Shown piece by piece: positions 11,927 through 25,275 of a DNA stretch of 64,000 nucleotides. Below the pieces are notes generated by a model, which ran no database searches, was not told where the DNA came from, and was given only the letters and a program-made list of their open reading frames with translations. Position numbers and translations under genes: made by a program. Within the stretch, counting starts at the first letter, position 1. Every line of letters begins with the position of its first letter. This stretch comes from Stomorhina lunata (lineage: Eukaryota > Arthropoda > Insecta > Diptera > Rhiniidae): NCBI GenBank assembly GCA_933228675.1, contig OW121744.1, forward strand, positions 117,699,600-117,763,599. Reading direction: 5' to 3'.

Positions 11927-12619
11927 TTTCTATAGAATTTTTTTTTTTATCAAAAATTTTTCTATAGAAAATTTTTTTATCAAAAATTTTTCTTATCAAA
12001 AATTTTTCTATAGAAAATTTTTTTATCAAAAATTTTTCTATAGAAATTTTTTTTATCAAAAATTTTTCTATAGAAAATTTTTTTATCAAAAATTTTTCTA
12101 TAGAAAATTTTTTTATCAAAATTTTTTATCAAAAATTTTTCTATAGAATATTTTTTTATCAAAAATTTGTCTATAGAAAATTTTTTTATCAAAAATTTTT
12201 CTATAGAAAATTTTTTTATTCAAAACATCAAACATTTTTCTATAGAAAATTTTTTTATCAAAAATTTTTTATCAAAAAATTGTACCTATATCAAAAATTT
12301 TTCTATAGAAAGTTTTTTTATCATGTCTATGTCTCTGAATTTTTTCTATAGAATTTTTTTTTATCAAAAATTTTTCTATAGAAAATTTTTTTATCAAAAA
12401 TTTTTCTATAGAAAATTTTTTTATCACAAATTTTTCTATAGAAAATTTTTTTATCAAAAATTTTTCTATAGAAATTTTTTTTATCAAAAATTTTTCTATA
12501 GAAAATTTTTTTATCAAAAATTTTTTTATCAAAAATTTTTCTATAGAAAATTTTTTTATCAAAATTTTTTATCAAAAAAATTTTTTTTATCAAAAATTTT
12601 TCTATAGAAAATTTTTTTA
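11927..12619. repeat. AT-rich 30-bp tandem array with CTATAG palindromes
   Basis: About 20 units with a 30-bp period (for example CTATAG near 12068 and 12098). Each unit has the palindrome TTTTCTATAGAAAA followed by TTTTTTATCAAAAA. The segment starting near 11912 (TGTCTATGTCTGTGGATTTT) recurs near 12325 (TGTCTATGTCTCTGAATTTT), so there is also a roughly 413-bp internal duplication. Open frames across it (FFYRKFFYQK repeats) are array artefacts. Confidence 0.9.
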
Positions 12620-12620
12620 G

Positions 12621-14145
12621 TTGAAAGAAATTAATTTTAGTTGAACCAGAATTTATGTTGATGGTCGTGGGTTCGAGTCGGGCTCAGGTTCATGTCATAA
12701 ATTATTTTTTTTTTTTTAATTTATGATTTTTAAATTAGATGAATAAATTTTAGGAATACTGAAAAAACTATGTGACACTTAGCAGTGTGGAATGCTGCAT
12801 TTTCTGTCCCGCTACGGACTTCATCAGCACACTGTGTCACCAACTGTTAGATGCCAGTAGTTAAGATCATCTATTTAACTGAATTCTTAAGCGAAATTGA
12901 AAACGAGAATTATATTAACACTCATTTCTATTTCACCTATGACCATATGATCGATTCAGTTAGACGAACTTATCCACCATAGTTTTTTCCTTTATGTTTT
13001 GTATTCCTATCCTTTATTAATCTACATTTACTTTGTACTTTAACCAACTATCAGCTGGTAATGAAGACAAAGATTTTTGTTTTGACAAGTTTCTGTTTAT
13101 TCTTTTACGTTAATGCAAATTTGAATTTAGTATCAACTTGAAAGAGTTAATGAAAACATGTAAATCGCGGTGCCCATGCAATTTAATTGAAAGAAATTAA
13201 TTTTAGTTGAACCAGAATTTATGTTGATGGTCGTGGGTTCGAGTCGGGCTGATAGTTGGTTAAAGTACAAAGTAAATGTAGATTAATAAAGGATAGGAAT
13301 ACAAAACATAAAGGAAAAAACTATGGTGGATAAGTTCGTCTAACTGAATCGATCATATGGTCATAGGTGAAATAAAAATGAGTGTTAATATAATTCTCGT
13401 TTTCAATTTCGCTTAAGAATTCAGTTAAATAGATGATCTTAACTACTGGCATCTAACAGTTGGTGACACAGTGTGCTGATGAAGTCCGTAGCGGGACAGA
13501 AAATGCAGCATTCCACACTGCTAAGTGTCACATAGTTTTTTCAGTATTCCTAAAATTTATTCATCTAATTTAAAAATCATAAATTAAAAAAATAATTTAT
13601 GACATGAACCTGAGCCCGACTCGAACCCACGACCATCAACATAAATTCTGGTTCAACTAAAATTAATTTCTTTCAATTAAATTGCATGGGCACCGCGATT
13701 TACATGTTTTCATTAACTCTTTCAAGTTGATACTAAATTCAAATTTGCATTAACGTAAAAGAATAAACAGAAACTTGTCAAAACAAAAATCTTTGTCTTC
13801 ATTACCAGCTGATAGTTGGTTAAAGTACAAAGTAAATGTAGATTAATAAAGGATAGGAATACAAAACATAAAGGAAAAAACTATGGTGGATAAGTTCGTC
13901 TAACTGAATCGATCATATGGTCATAGGTGAAATAGAAATGAGTGTTAATATAATTCTCGTTTTCAATTTCGCTTAAGAATTCAGTTAAATAGATGATCTT
14001 AACTACTGGCATCTAACAGTTGGTGACACAGTGTGCTGATGAAGTCCGTAGCGGGACAGAAAATGCAGCATTCCACACTGCTAAGTGTCACATAGTTTTT
14101 TCAGTATTCCTAAAATTTATTCATCTAATTTAAAAATCATAAATT
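12621..14145. repeat. Fold-back block of a 560-566-bp unit in tandem and inverted copies
   Basis: A 64-bp head (TTGAAAGAAATTAATTTTAG..., containing GGTTCGAGTCGGGCT) occurs at 12621-12684 and 13187-13250, and inverted at 13613-13676. The segment 12685-13045 is repeated inverted at 13251-13612 and again at 13811-14145. The segment 13046-13186 is inverted at 13677-13810. Order: head, A, B, head, then A', head', B', A'. The inner pair makes a near-perfect hairpin with a stem of about 425 bp and a loop of about 205 bp. The block splits the 30-bp array. GGTTCGAGTCG resembles a pol III B box, so a tRNA-derived origin of the head is possible. Confidence 0.88.
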
Positions 14146-14450
14146 AAGAAAAATTTTTTATTCAAAACATTATCAAACATTTTTCTATAGAAAATTTTTT
14201 TATCAAAAATTTTTTATCAAAAAATTGTATCTATATCAAAAATTTTTCTATAGAAAGTTTTTTATCAAAAAATTTTATATAAAAAATTTTTATATAGAAA
14301 ATTGTTTATCAAAAATGTTTCTATAGAAATTTTTGTATCAAAAATTTTTCTATAGAAACTTTTCTATCAACAATTTTTTTATCAAAAATTTTTTTGTCAC
14401 AAATTTTTGTATCAAACATTTTTCTATAGAAAATTTTTTAGCAAAAATTT
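14146..14450. repeat. Continuation of the 30-bp CTATAG array, diverged
   Basis: The same TTTTTCTATAGAAAATTTTT units, more degenerate. The piece 14158-14265 matches 12216-12320 in direct orientation (ATTCAAAACATnnn, then ATTTTTTATCAAAAAATTGTA). This part was either separated from the main array by the fold-back block or duplicated together with it. Confidence 0.8.
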
Positions 14451-17400
14451 TGGATTACATGATCCTCTCCTATGACATTAAATGTATCATGTTTTTTTAT
14501 ATATTTGAATTACTTTTAAACTAGTGCTAGTATCTCTTCCTAACTTGTCTTAAGTTTGCTCTGAATAAACTAATACGTGGCATTTTTTTATAAAGGATAG
14601 GGATCAAAAGCTTTCATAGACAATTGAATTATAATTAGAGGAGACCTCCAACATTGGCTATATTTTATATTCGTTTTTTTTTATAAAGTTTAATTATTTC
14701 AATTTTATGTTTCTTTTATGTTCAAAACAAAGGAGTTTTTTTTAATCAGTTGAATGAGTGAAGGTTCGTTTTAACTCAAAGCTATAATAATGAATATTAT
14801 TTCATATTTGCTTTGAAAAATATTGGCGACGCCTTCAAGACGCCTGTTGTTGATTTGAAAAGTTTTTTTTTCGCCTTGATTAAATTATCTCTGTAGTGTT
14901 TTTTGGTGAGATCTTTTTTTTATTTTTTTATTGATTTTAATGGTTTTTATATAAAATTATAAAATTTTAAAGGGGTTTTAAGGAAAACTTTGAACGCCAA
15001 TGAGGACATTTATTAGTTTAAAGAAGTTTGTGTCTTCAAAACTGTAAAAGGTAAATTTTATAATACATTAGAAAATAACTTTTTTCAGACTTTGCCATAC
15101 AAAATCTGTTTAGTTTGCTATCGTTATATTATCGGTAACGGTTGCTATTTATACCCTTCAACATCATCGGTTTACATTTGACCCAAGCTCTCATATAAGA
15201 TCCTCTGCCGCAAATAACACACATAAATGTACTTAAATCTCAAAGTCTTCTTTAAGTCTTTAAGGCATAAGGAAAACTTGTTGGTCCAAATTTGACCTTT
15301 GACATATTTGACGACTATATTATTTGCAATCTGAAAGACTATTTTCACACTTATATTCGATGAAAATTGTTTTTAACATTAAATAAGGGCCCCTTGTAAC
15401 TCTATAGCTGGCAAGCCGGTTTCCTCTTTAGTTTTGCAATAGTTTGGCGGTCTTTTTGACGTTTATGTTTGTTGTCTTAAGCTTTCAAAGACTATAATTT
15501 TGAGGAAATACAGGAGCCATACAATTAAGAAGAACCAGAAAAATTAAATAAATAAAAAACAAAAACAATTTATACGTCTACATCATCCATCGACCGTGAA
15601 CATCACAAAAAAGTTGTATGTATGTATGTCAAAAAAAATATGTATAAAGCATACGAAAAAATCCACAAGCACTTAGATCTTTGGTGGTACCAATACGAGT
15701 CCGTGTGTAAGTTCAAACATTGTTGCAAAGGTCGTTTATGCTTGTAAATACTTGAGTGACTGTTGGATGGATGGAATGCAATCTGACACGGATGGATAAA
15801 AAAATATTTTTAAGATAAAGTTATATACAATGTAAACACGTAGTTAATGCAATTGTGACAACAATACACCAGCAACTTTATAATATTTATTATTTAATGA
15901 GAAACCAAACTCAAGTAAATTGTCACATCATATCGGAATTATGCTGCAACTTTCATGTTCTTACAAACATATATTTCTCAAATGACTCATCATTTTGTAA
16001 GTAGCATTACATGAATATTTTTTAAAAATTTTGGAACATAATTATATAAGTAATTGTTTCCTTAAAAGAAAAAAAATTGTTATTGTGTTATGTAGGATTA
16101 GGAAATGAAATGGAAAATAATAGTAAAATGTTGACATTGAAATTATGTAGAATTTCGAAAACACAATCAATTACAGATTTAGTTAAAAACTATGTTGTTG
16201 TATATTTTAATATTTTAAAATAATAATGAAGTCGTTATAGTAGTCACAAATCCAATCAACAATCTTGCATTTTGAACATACATATTTTAAACTGCTTGTA
16301 GGTTTCGATCAATAAGAAAGGAATCTTTGGAATCGTAACTGTGAAAGGTACCCTCATACCACATAAAGCATAAAAGCATTTGTCATAATGTCATATAGGA
16401 AAAAAGAAAACTTAAATAAGAGTATCTTAAGATACTTATGTTACTTACAACGTGTGTGTTAAAAGCGATAACCCACGCATCATTACTTAGCATAAAAGAT
16501 CATAAACCATGACTTAGGCGATTAATAAAATATGACTGTTATTTCTGTTATACCAGGTCTGATACTAAACAATTTAACAAAAGAGAGTAAGAACTAGATA
16601 TAATTTTATAAAGATACAGATAGAGAGGGAGAGAGAGATTGTGTTGAACTATTAAGTATGTGTGATGTTAATAACAATAATAAAAATGAAGAAAACAAAG
16701 ATGTAAGAGATGAAAACTGACAAATAAAAGAACCTTGCCAATGACAAACGACACCTCAGACAGCTTGACAACAATGAAATCCGATGAATACATCACAGCG
16801 TTAATATATTTCAAGCTGTTAAAACTGAATAGGAATTTAAGAGGGTTTTACGTTTCACACAAAACGACTTGAATGAAAAGATACATTAAGCCATCCATCC
16901 AACTTTCCAAGCAACCAACAATCACTACACATCTTCCATTCAAACTCGCATACATTTTCAAGAATCGATACATATTGTGTGTGTTTATATTTCAGATATT
17001 TACGAGTTGCAAAGGAACAATAATATATTGTTCGACCTACCGCAGTTGTTGGATGAAATAATACGGGAAATACTCTTATATTTTACAAATACAAAATATT
17101 TAAGAAAGAGCTACAGTCGGTCACGCCCGACTATACACCAATAAGGTCAAATATGGACCTTACATTAATACATGATCTTAATTTTCTTAGCACAACAATA
17201 ATTTGTCAAGATTTATGTACATATATCTCTGTCATTTTCGGCAGAGGTCTAATATGGAAGCTAGGTCACGAAGTCTTGTTTATCTACTTATGTTTGGGTG
17301 ACTTTAACAATTTTCGATCGATATTGAATATAGTGAAAATCCACCATTAAATGGGTAATCCTTACTTATACAGTCTACGAAAAAAAATTGGTTAATATGA

Positions 17401-18599
17401 GAGGGTATATTTTCATTAATACTGGCAAACATTTCTTCCAAGTGTTCCTATATTAACTAATAATCATATTGCACCCAAAAATTCTGTCATTTTGACTAGA
17501 AGTCACGAATCACTTAAAAACTTTTGCACTCATCTTTTTTAACTGCAAATGATGTGCTATTACCGCATATTATAAGAGTATCTATAAAAATTAAAATTGT
17601 ACATATTTAGTCATGCTACATCTCTTTATAATAATTTTTAGTTTATTTTTTGTTTGAATCTTTTTTTATTTTCTGGCGCTTACTATGATCTTTCCCCTCC
17701 CCCCCCCCCCCCCCACCCCCCTGCGTCTCATCTACACATAAAAATGCCGGCAACTGCAATCCATAATAAATACAACAAACACGCAGCAGCACACACATTT
17801 TAATTATTGATAAAGATCACCAGATCACCAGCACATAATATTTACAATTTGTAAGAAAAAAATCTTGCTAATAAAACAACAGCCAGTCAGAATTTTTAAA
17901 GAGGATTGACTAGAAATATGATTTGTTCGTTGTTGACTTCACAGTATTTTCCTTTTTTCTATAGGTTTTTTTTATCATTAGGCAAATATTTGTATGATCG
18001 ATGAGCTAAAATGATTATTATGGAAAAAATTTTAAATAGTTGTGGTAATTTTGGTATTTCTTACATTAGTTATGAATAAAAAATCAACAAAATATTGCAT
18101 GATTTCTTTCTTATCTGGCTGCTAAGGCAGGCGTTATCGTGGAAAAAAAATCAGGAACATAAACAAAAATACTGCCTGGGGTGTAGTAGTCAGACTGACA
18201 ACAATAATATTAGCTGCTGGTTTTTATCTCTATATATATATTTTTTAATACAATACATCCAAAATTCGCCAATACAACAAATAGCAGTCAGTCAGTCAGA
18301 AGCTTATGTTGATTTAACATATCACTTGACCACCATGAAGTAAAAAGAGAAGAATTTTGAGTAAACATTACCACCAAAAGGCCCCATATTCAGCATCAAT
18401 AAAAACATGAAACACTGCCTGCAACAATAAACGTTACCGTGATCAAGGAGACAAAAACAATGGAATGAAAATGTGACCATCTATGAGCTTTTAAAAGTTT
18501 CATGGAAAGAAAATATCTAACAAAAGTGTTAAATTTTGCTGGTAATCTTTTAGCTATTTTAACATTTGTTACTACTTACTCAAATTGCCTACATAAGAA
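14451..18599. other. AT-rich intergenic sequence
   Basis: No gene recognised. It holds an internally deleted TATACCC-family relic at about 15151-15320, a possible fragment near 17110-17350 (CGGTCACGCCCGACTATA), a short GA-rich tract near 16618-16640, and a run of 16 C at 17699-17714. Confidence 0.5.
15151..15320 (+). mobile_element. Internally deleted TATACCC-end family relic
   Basis: It starts TATACCCTTCAACATCATCG and then jumps to 3'-region phrases shared with the 2618 copy (TTTGACCCAAGCTCTCATATA, AAGGAAAACTTGTTGGTCC). The right end is missing. Confidence 0.65.
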
Positions 18600-18892
18600 C
18601 CGATTAATGTCAAAGGGCGAGCATATTTTGGATTTCCACGCACTTGGATCTTGGGTGCATATTCTCCAGTTTCGTAAACCAAACTTTAAAAGTTTTCTTT
18701 CTTCTTGGTCTATCCATCGAAGTTGTCCGCTCCTGCGAGTTCTATCGGGATCATTTTAGAGTACTTTAATTCCCGAAGTATTTTCATCATACGCACAACA
18801 TGTCCTAGCCAACACAGCCGACGCTGTTTAACGAGTTTTACTATGTCGATGTCAGCAAATAGCTCATATAGCTTATACAGATCATAGATCAT
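18600..18892 (-). pseudogene. Non-LTR retrotransposon (LINE) reverse-transcriptase C-terminal fragment
   Basis: Read leftward, 18892-18713 encodes a 60-residue frame with VKQRRLCWLGHVVRM, a hallmark of the region after the reverse-transcriptase domain in many LINEs (usual form RRLxWLGHVxRM). Past a stop and frame shift at about 18710 the sequence continues with RPRRKKTFKVWF, matching the usual GRPRxxW segment. It is a dead fragment; the clade was not determined. Confidence 0.65.
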
Positions 18893-18993
18893 TCAATGTC
18901 AAAATTCACTGGGCCTTACATTTTTAGTAGGATATTTTTCTCAAAAAGTACCTACAATCGTATTCGATAGTATTAGAGTTTCACAGAGTATTA

Positions 18994-19038
18994 GGAGCTA
19001 TTCACATATTACGTAACGCTATTTTCGCAGATTTTGAA
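18994..19038. mobile_element. Left-end fragment of the GGGGCT MITE family
   Basis: GGAGCTATTCACATATTACG followed by TAACGCTATTTTCGCAGATTTT matches the left arm of the 5438 element. No right arm was found nearby. Confidence 0.65.
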
Positions 19039-20379
19039 CCCAAATTCAACAGTATGGTTGATAAAATCTTATATGCAATGGGAAGGAGACTTATATCACT
19101 ATAATTGTCGCATACGGTTTATCTCCTTTGTGTGCACTGGAAAAATATCACTGAGACTCCAATAGTTGGTCATACGTTTTTCTAACTATATGGTTTTTAT
19201 AAGTTGCAACATATCAATGCACCTTATCAATGTATCATATTTAGACTTAAAAATCGGTTCAAGCTTCTTTGTTTTTCAGTTGGACTAATGATGTTCTAAC
19301 CTTAATTTTCCTAAATATATCTTGAACCAATATTATCTGAACAGTTCAAAAATAATAATAAATATTGTTGGTAACATTTTTCTGGCTTAACAAAATTATT
19401 ACTGCGATATAATCATTATTACAAGCGAACATCGTAAATAACAACCAACATCTTAGCTACATCTGAAACCGCAACATTATTAACAACAACAAGCAACAAC
19501 TGCATCATCATCGTCATCATCAGAATTAACAACAACAGCAGTTGAAATCACATTAAGCGTAGAACCAGTGGCAGCCTAAAGCGATTTACAAACCAACCCC
19601 ATACACCCATCAACATTTATAACTTAAGATGATTTTTTGAAATTGAATAAAACCACTGAATCTCTGTCTGTCTATGCGACCAGCGCATTGAGTGTCTGTC
19701 CTGGATTATAAGTTTAAGCCTGTTTTGGTGAAGCGGTATCCACTTTTAAATAACCATATTCTTTCCTTTTTAACATTCTTTTTTTTTATTTATGCTTTTT
19801 CTGTTCATATTTTTGAATAGTCTGAAAGTCATCGTAATGCCATTTTAATAACATTTACAACTGTCTGCGCTAAATCGGTTTATAAATGTGACAGTTTACG
19901 CTGCAACCTGAGAAAAAAAAATGTTAATGCGTAAAGAGGGTTCTTTTCAATTCATTAAGGTTATTGAATTCTTTCCTTGACTCACCAAACACTTTTTTCA
20001 TATACCTACCAAGGGTAGAATTAAAGTAATAAAAGAAGGGTCTAATAAATTCAATAAAGATAATTTAAGTCATTGAAAATAATTAACATTTTGGATTTTT
20101 TAATGGACTTAACCTTTGGACAGAAGTTTTGTTTAAAAACCAATTATCTTCCGACTTATAATGATGCAACTGTTGTATTAATCGAGAAATAGGTTATTCT
20201 TTGCTGAGTGGTCTGCAGACCACAGAATGGAAGCAATAATCAGATACAAATTAGAGTGTGCTAAGGGCTTTGTTGGTTACCACTTCGACTACTAAGCATA
20301 ATATAAGAAATGCCTGCCTAGGTTCAAACCCCCGTCATGGCAAAATCGATTTCTATAATTATTAAGTACCTGGTTGACC
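19039..20379. other. AT-rich intergenic sequence with a CAA/CAT-rich island
   Basis: No gene. About 19440-19620 is rich in CAACAA and CATCATCG simple sequence. A GGTTCAAACCC string at about 20320 resembles a pol III B box but has no supporting tRNA fold. Confidence 0.4.
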
Positions 20380-21060
20380 GAGCCTTGCTCGGAGCTTTGT
20401 GATAAGCATTTTGTGCAAATATTCAGTTAATTTCGAATTATTTTATTTATTTTTTCCGATCAACATATAGTTTGCATAGTTTACAGATTAACTCATTTTG
20501 AAAAATTTTAGAAATTGGTCATACCAACAGAAACTTCCGTCGACTCATGCGCAACAACTTTGCTAAATATTATAGCCTGATCAAATGCACAGTTGTTCAT
20601 ACCAACTAAGAAACCTTCGTCTGCTTATGCGTAACAACTTTTCTAATGACTATAACATGGTCAAAAGCACAGTTTACGATTTAATTCATTTTGATTAATA
20701 TTCAGTGGCGCCACCTGTTGGACTTTGGTCATTCCCATTACTAAACCTTCGTCGGCTTATCCGCAACAACTTTGCTAAAGATTAATGCATGATTAAATGT
20801 ACAGCTTACGATTAAATTGACTTTGAGTAATTTTCTGTAGCGCCACCTGTCGAAAATTATTCACACCAACTAAAAAACCTTTGCCGGCTCATGCGCTACA
20901 ACTTTGCTAAAAATCATAGCATGATCAAATATACAGTTTACGATTTAATTAATTTTTAGTAATTTTCAGTGGCACCACCTAACGGAAATTAGTCTTACCA
21001 ACTTAAAAACCTTCGCCGGCTTATCCGCAACATCTTCGCTAAAGAGCGATGATCAAATTC
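20380..21060. repeat. Diverged tandem repeat, about 132-bp period, possible Helentron core
   Basis: The phrase GCAACAACTTTGCTAAA and close variants recurs at about 20551, 20631, 20763, 20894 and 21027, so spacings are 80 and then 131-133 bp. Each unit also carries GCGCCACCTGTnG and a TTTACGATTTAATT string. It is preceded by a small hairpin sequence (CCGAGCCTTGCTCGG). Central arrays of about 130-150 bp next to hairpins are typical of dipteran Helentron/DINE elements; that assignment is inference. Confidence 0.7.
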
Positions 21061-21164
21061 ACAGTATACTATTATGATTATGATCAAATTAACAGTATAC
21101 TATTCTATAAAGAACATATGTACATACAAACATTCATTTGTTTAAAACTTATAACATTACTCAT

Positions 21165-21665
21165 TTTTATTACCCTTTTTATCCACTACTTTTATTGGTA
21201 CTTTTTTGGTACCAATTGAATTCGGTACATTTTATTCCTATTCATATTACTTTTGAGATGTTAAGTTATCATTTTATCCCTTTTTTACCCATTATGGCCC
21301 CAAAATCAAAAAAGTACCAAGTACGTGTTCAATATTTCTTTCACATCTATTGACTGCAGTACAAAGTTCCTTTCTATATTCTTTGGTTTAAAATATAAGA
21401 GTGGGTTAAAAAAAGTACCAAAAAAACTATTTTTACGCTTTTTTATCCCCTGTCGGACATAGTTTCAAAAAAGTACCAAACACCTGTCCGCTTATTTTCA
21501 TAGCTGTTTAAAACGTAATTTTGTTTCTATACCTATAACTTTAGGAGATATAACGTTTTCGATTTTTTCCCCTTTTTACCCGTTTTTACCCTCTTAGAGG
21601 CAAAGGTTCCAAAAGTCCCTTCTTCTTCGACCTATACATCGAAAAAGGTACCCACTGTCCAAATT
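21165..21665. repeat. GTACC-rich dispersed repeat, unclassified
   Basis: AAAAAAGTACCAA-type strings recur near 21308, 21407 and 21467, with inverted GGTACTTTTTTGGTACC near 21197, mixed with TTTTTACCC runs. It looks like an old repeat adjoining the array at 20.4-21.06 kb. No coding capacity. Confidence 0.45.
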
Positions 21666-23238
21666 TTATCAAAATCGCAGTTTTCATTATAAATTTCTAA
21701 ATTTCACGGCATCCTCCATCGACGGTAATCAATAACAAGCCGCCAAACAAAAAAAGCATACAATTATTACAAAATCTTATTTTATTTCATATAAAACATT
21801 TATGTGCTGCACAAATTACGTGTATTACAACATTTCCTTTACATGAAACAGACGGAGTCCGCCACCGTTAAGGAACAAAATGAGTAGACATTTTTATGTA
21901 TATCTTATGTTCGTATAAACTTTTAAGTGATACAACAGTGTAAACCTTATCACTTTGTCTAAAAAAATTTCTGATCCATAGCGAGCCTATAAGTAATATT
22001 TAATGCCACCTAAGCACGACTTAGTTTATATGACTCTTAGAATTTATATTTATTTAGATTAAATTTATTTACTTTCGAATATGTTTAGGACTCGAAAGTA
22101 TTTAGCCAAATTGTCAACCATCATATAGAAGTAGTGTAAGAGATTTCTTTTTTTTATATTTTTCCACTGAGGCACATAATTGAAAAAGACAAGCAAATAT
22201 TTATTCAGTAAAACTCTTTAGTTGTAGTTTTATTTTTATATAAGCATATTTTGTGGATTATATACGTGAGACGACGGGTATTAACGAGGTTAGTCTAAAA
22301 ATTGTGTAAAATTTTATTAGTTTTTTACAAACTGAAAGAACTAGTCTTTATGATTTTGGAGCAGTGTGGGCAGCACTATAACAAATAATATATATGACAT
22401 CAACAAACCCTACCACGGCTGATAGAGCTATTGGGATACTTTTATACAATATTTATTCCGAACTGGATTTTATGATTTAAGTACAAAAGATACATACATT
22501 TGCTCGCCAAGGTTGCTTTATGGTTACCGAGTTATTACTCCTTCGACTTATATTTTCAGTTCGTTCTGAAGTAAAGATCATATAGGCTCTGTTCTTGTTT
22601 GAGGCCTTTTCGTCCTCGTTCTAAGATTTTGTTTGTTTAAGATATCGCATCGCATGTTTGTTTTTCTTTTAGCCAGTTAATGTAAAGATGAGAGACTTCA
22701 ATATTGTTTATATTTTAGTGTTATTTAAGTATGCACGCATGCGTTAACCGTCTCTGTGACAGGTTAACACGGAAATATGTATACACAAACCCACATACTC
22801 ACTCGTGAGTAGTATTTGGATGCTTTTAGACAAATATTAACTATAGTTTAGCCTAGACTTTTTTTCATTTAACCATGATGTTAATGTAAAATCTTTCGAT
22901 AAATAAAATTATAAATATTTCAAATAAACTCTTAGTAACTCTAATGCGCTTGAAGGAAAATCGCTGAAATGTCTACAGTGATGACAAACAAAAAGACATT
23001 TATTGTTAAAGGGAAGTTTGTCTGTCTGTCTTTAAGTCTGGCATAACGATTGCGTTAAATTGACGTTTGTCTATAATCTTTGACTTTTTATCTTTTCAAT
23101 GCATTTCTGTTTGTATTTTATTATGTTGATTTTCCTTTTATGATAATAGCAAGCCAGTGTTGTTGTAGTTACTTAATTAATCTAAAAAATTGTACCTTAA
23201 TGATTTGAAAAGTACATTTTGATTTTATATGTGACGAA
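21666..23238. other. AT-rich intergenic sequence
   Basis: No gene or well-defined repeat recognised. Confidence 0.4.
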
Positions 23239-23540
23239 CCGCCGTAGTATAGCAGGTTAGTCATCCGCCTAGCATACCAGAGTCCCAAGTTCGATCCCTG
23301 CGGAGACCCACTTGAAAAATAAATTTTCAAAAAAGCGGCAGTTCACCTCATAACTCTGCTAGCCACTGGTTATTGAGTATTAGGCTATGAAAAACTTCTC
23401 TAACTAATGCATTTGCCTTTCGGAGCCGGAGTTAAAACTTAGGTCCCTTTCAATGAGTAAAAATAGAATCGGATGCAGCTCATTGCCTGAGAGAAGTACC
23501 ACTTGTTCCAATTGGAGTGTTGTCGTGGAAATCATTATTA
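23239..23540 (+). mobile_element. tRNA-derived SINE, long copy
   Basis: It starts CCGCCGTAGTATAGCAGG, with a pol III A-box-like TAGCAGGTTAG at 23250-23260 and a B box AGTTCGATCCC at 23288-23298, 38 bp apart as in tRNA genes. A non-tRNA body follows (AAGCGGCAGTTCACCTCATA ... GCCTTTCGGAGCCGGAG), ending in an ATT-rich tail. The head and first part of the body recur at 33186. It is a SINE rather than a tRNA gene because the head lacks a proper acceptor stem and is repeated together with the body. Confidence 0.82.
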
Positions 23541-25275
23541 TTATTATATTATAAAATCATGGAAGTCATTTTCCATCCATGATTCATACTCTTAGCCATT
23601 TATTTTCCTGTTATTTTTATCAACTGTCAGATATTAAACAAGACAATTTGTATATCATGGCAACACTTTTACTCCTAACAGTATGCAAATATAAGACGGT
23701 TGTATGTATGTATGTAAATATTTGTTAGTTTATTTACTGTGTAAATATATATGTATTTGCGTTTAGCAAATGTTTATGATTTTCATAATAATAAACATAA
23801 ACCTGAGTAAATATTTACGTATATATTTTTCTTTTCTGTAAATTTACACAAGTTAAGTTGGAGTGTACGTTATTGTTTTTCATACCTATTTAGTTTTAAG
23901 GTCTTTCTTATTTTATATTTTTTGAAGTTGTTTTTTTATTACTTACGCTATTTGCATATTATTCACATTTTCCCGTCGTAATAACATATCTAATGTGGAG
24001 GTGTTTCGTAGAATATCAATTTTCCTTTTTTTTGCTGTCTTTAAGTTTTAATTTAACGTAGGATTTTTTAATTAAATTTTCTTACTAGAACTTATATACA
24101 TACATACATACATAAGTAGGTGGTGGTAAAACATAAGGAACAAACAATTTATCTGTGGGAAAAAGGTTCATAAGTGTTATCTTATAATAATCCCACAGTT
24201 AAAACATATAATAGAATGGCAACACTGTTCCCTTGCAAATGCAAAATGTACCGTTACAAAATGATGCCATATTAAATTTCCTGTTATGATTATATTCCTT
24301 CCATAAAACTAGATATGTATGTATATACCTACTCGTATCCGTGTTATCAGTTAAATTTGTATAGTTTATAATCTTTTTCCAAAACATTGGAATGAGAAAT
24401 ATTTTTAAATTTGTTTCTACATTAAATGCACAAACTCTGGAAACCTCCTACTTTTGTATAATCCGCTTTACACATTTTGTGCATTCTTGGAATATTATTG
24501 TCTTTATTTTCTTCAGTTTCTCTTATCTCCGGAAAAAGACACAAACTTCCATAGAAAACATCATTAATAACAAAACTAATGAAGACATTTTTCAAACAGA
24601 AATATTGCACTTATCCATTGGAATCAACCAACAAATAAAAAGAATAAGAAGTGCTAGTGATGAATGCTTAAAGAGAGAGAAGCCGACGACTGAATAAGAT
24701 GAAGAGGTTTTTGTGTATTTGTTATGTTTGTATGTCAAATTGAATTCCAGCTGGGAGTTCCTTCGCACTACTACTACTTTTGAAATTGATTACTATATTT
24801 TTACCTTTACCGTTTCCCTTGGATTTTTCTACTTTATCTAAATATGTATTGAAATTATAAAAATTTTTGAACTATGACTATGTTGCAGCAAATGAACTAA
24901 ACGTTGTTGTTAAAATCCTTTCTTATATGCCTATCGATCTCTTATAAGATACTCTCTATAGGTGTAAGCAGATTCGACTCTTATACATCTTCGATGGATC
25001 TATTGAATTGCCATACGAGCCCTAACCACTATAAATTCGTACACAGAGCATTTTTCACAAATGCGCTATTAAAATGTGTATATTTTCGGAACTATAGGGA
25101 CCACACAAAAAATGTATACTTTTCTTGAAGATCATTTCATTTTCTTTAGACATACATTAAAAAGGTTACATACTAGAAAAAGGACTTTTTAAAAAACAAA
25201 CAAAAACAAAAGTTCATTATTTTAAACTCAAATGTTGTGACCACTATTAATTTGTACAGTCGCCAATTTTTATAG
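23541..25275. other. AT-rich intergenic sequence
   Basis: No gene recognised. It contains TGGCAACACTGTT at 24217 (see findings) and CATA-type microsatellites near 24097 and 24310. The 101-residue open frame at 24392-24697 has no recognisable motif. Confidence 0.4.

Noticed and set aside
11859..12607. Long overlapping open frames encoding FFYRKFFYQK or KKFSIEKFLI repeats on both strands
   Set aside because: They are read-through of a 30-bp AT-rich tandem array; a period divisible by three keeps frames open. No start context or domain.
23239..23310. tRNA gene
   Set aside because: A and B boxes are present but the acceptor and anticodon stems do not fold well, and the head is repeated with a non-tRNA body at 33186, as in a SINE.
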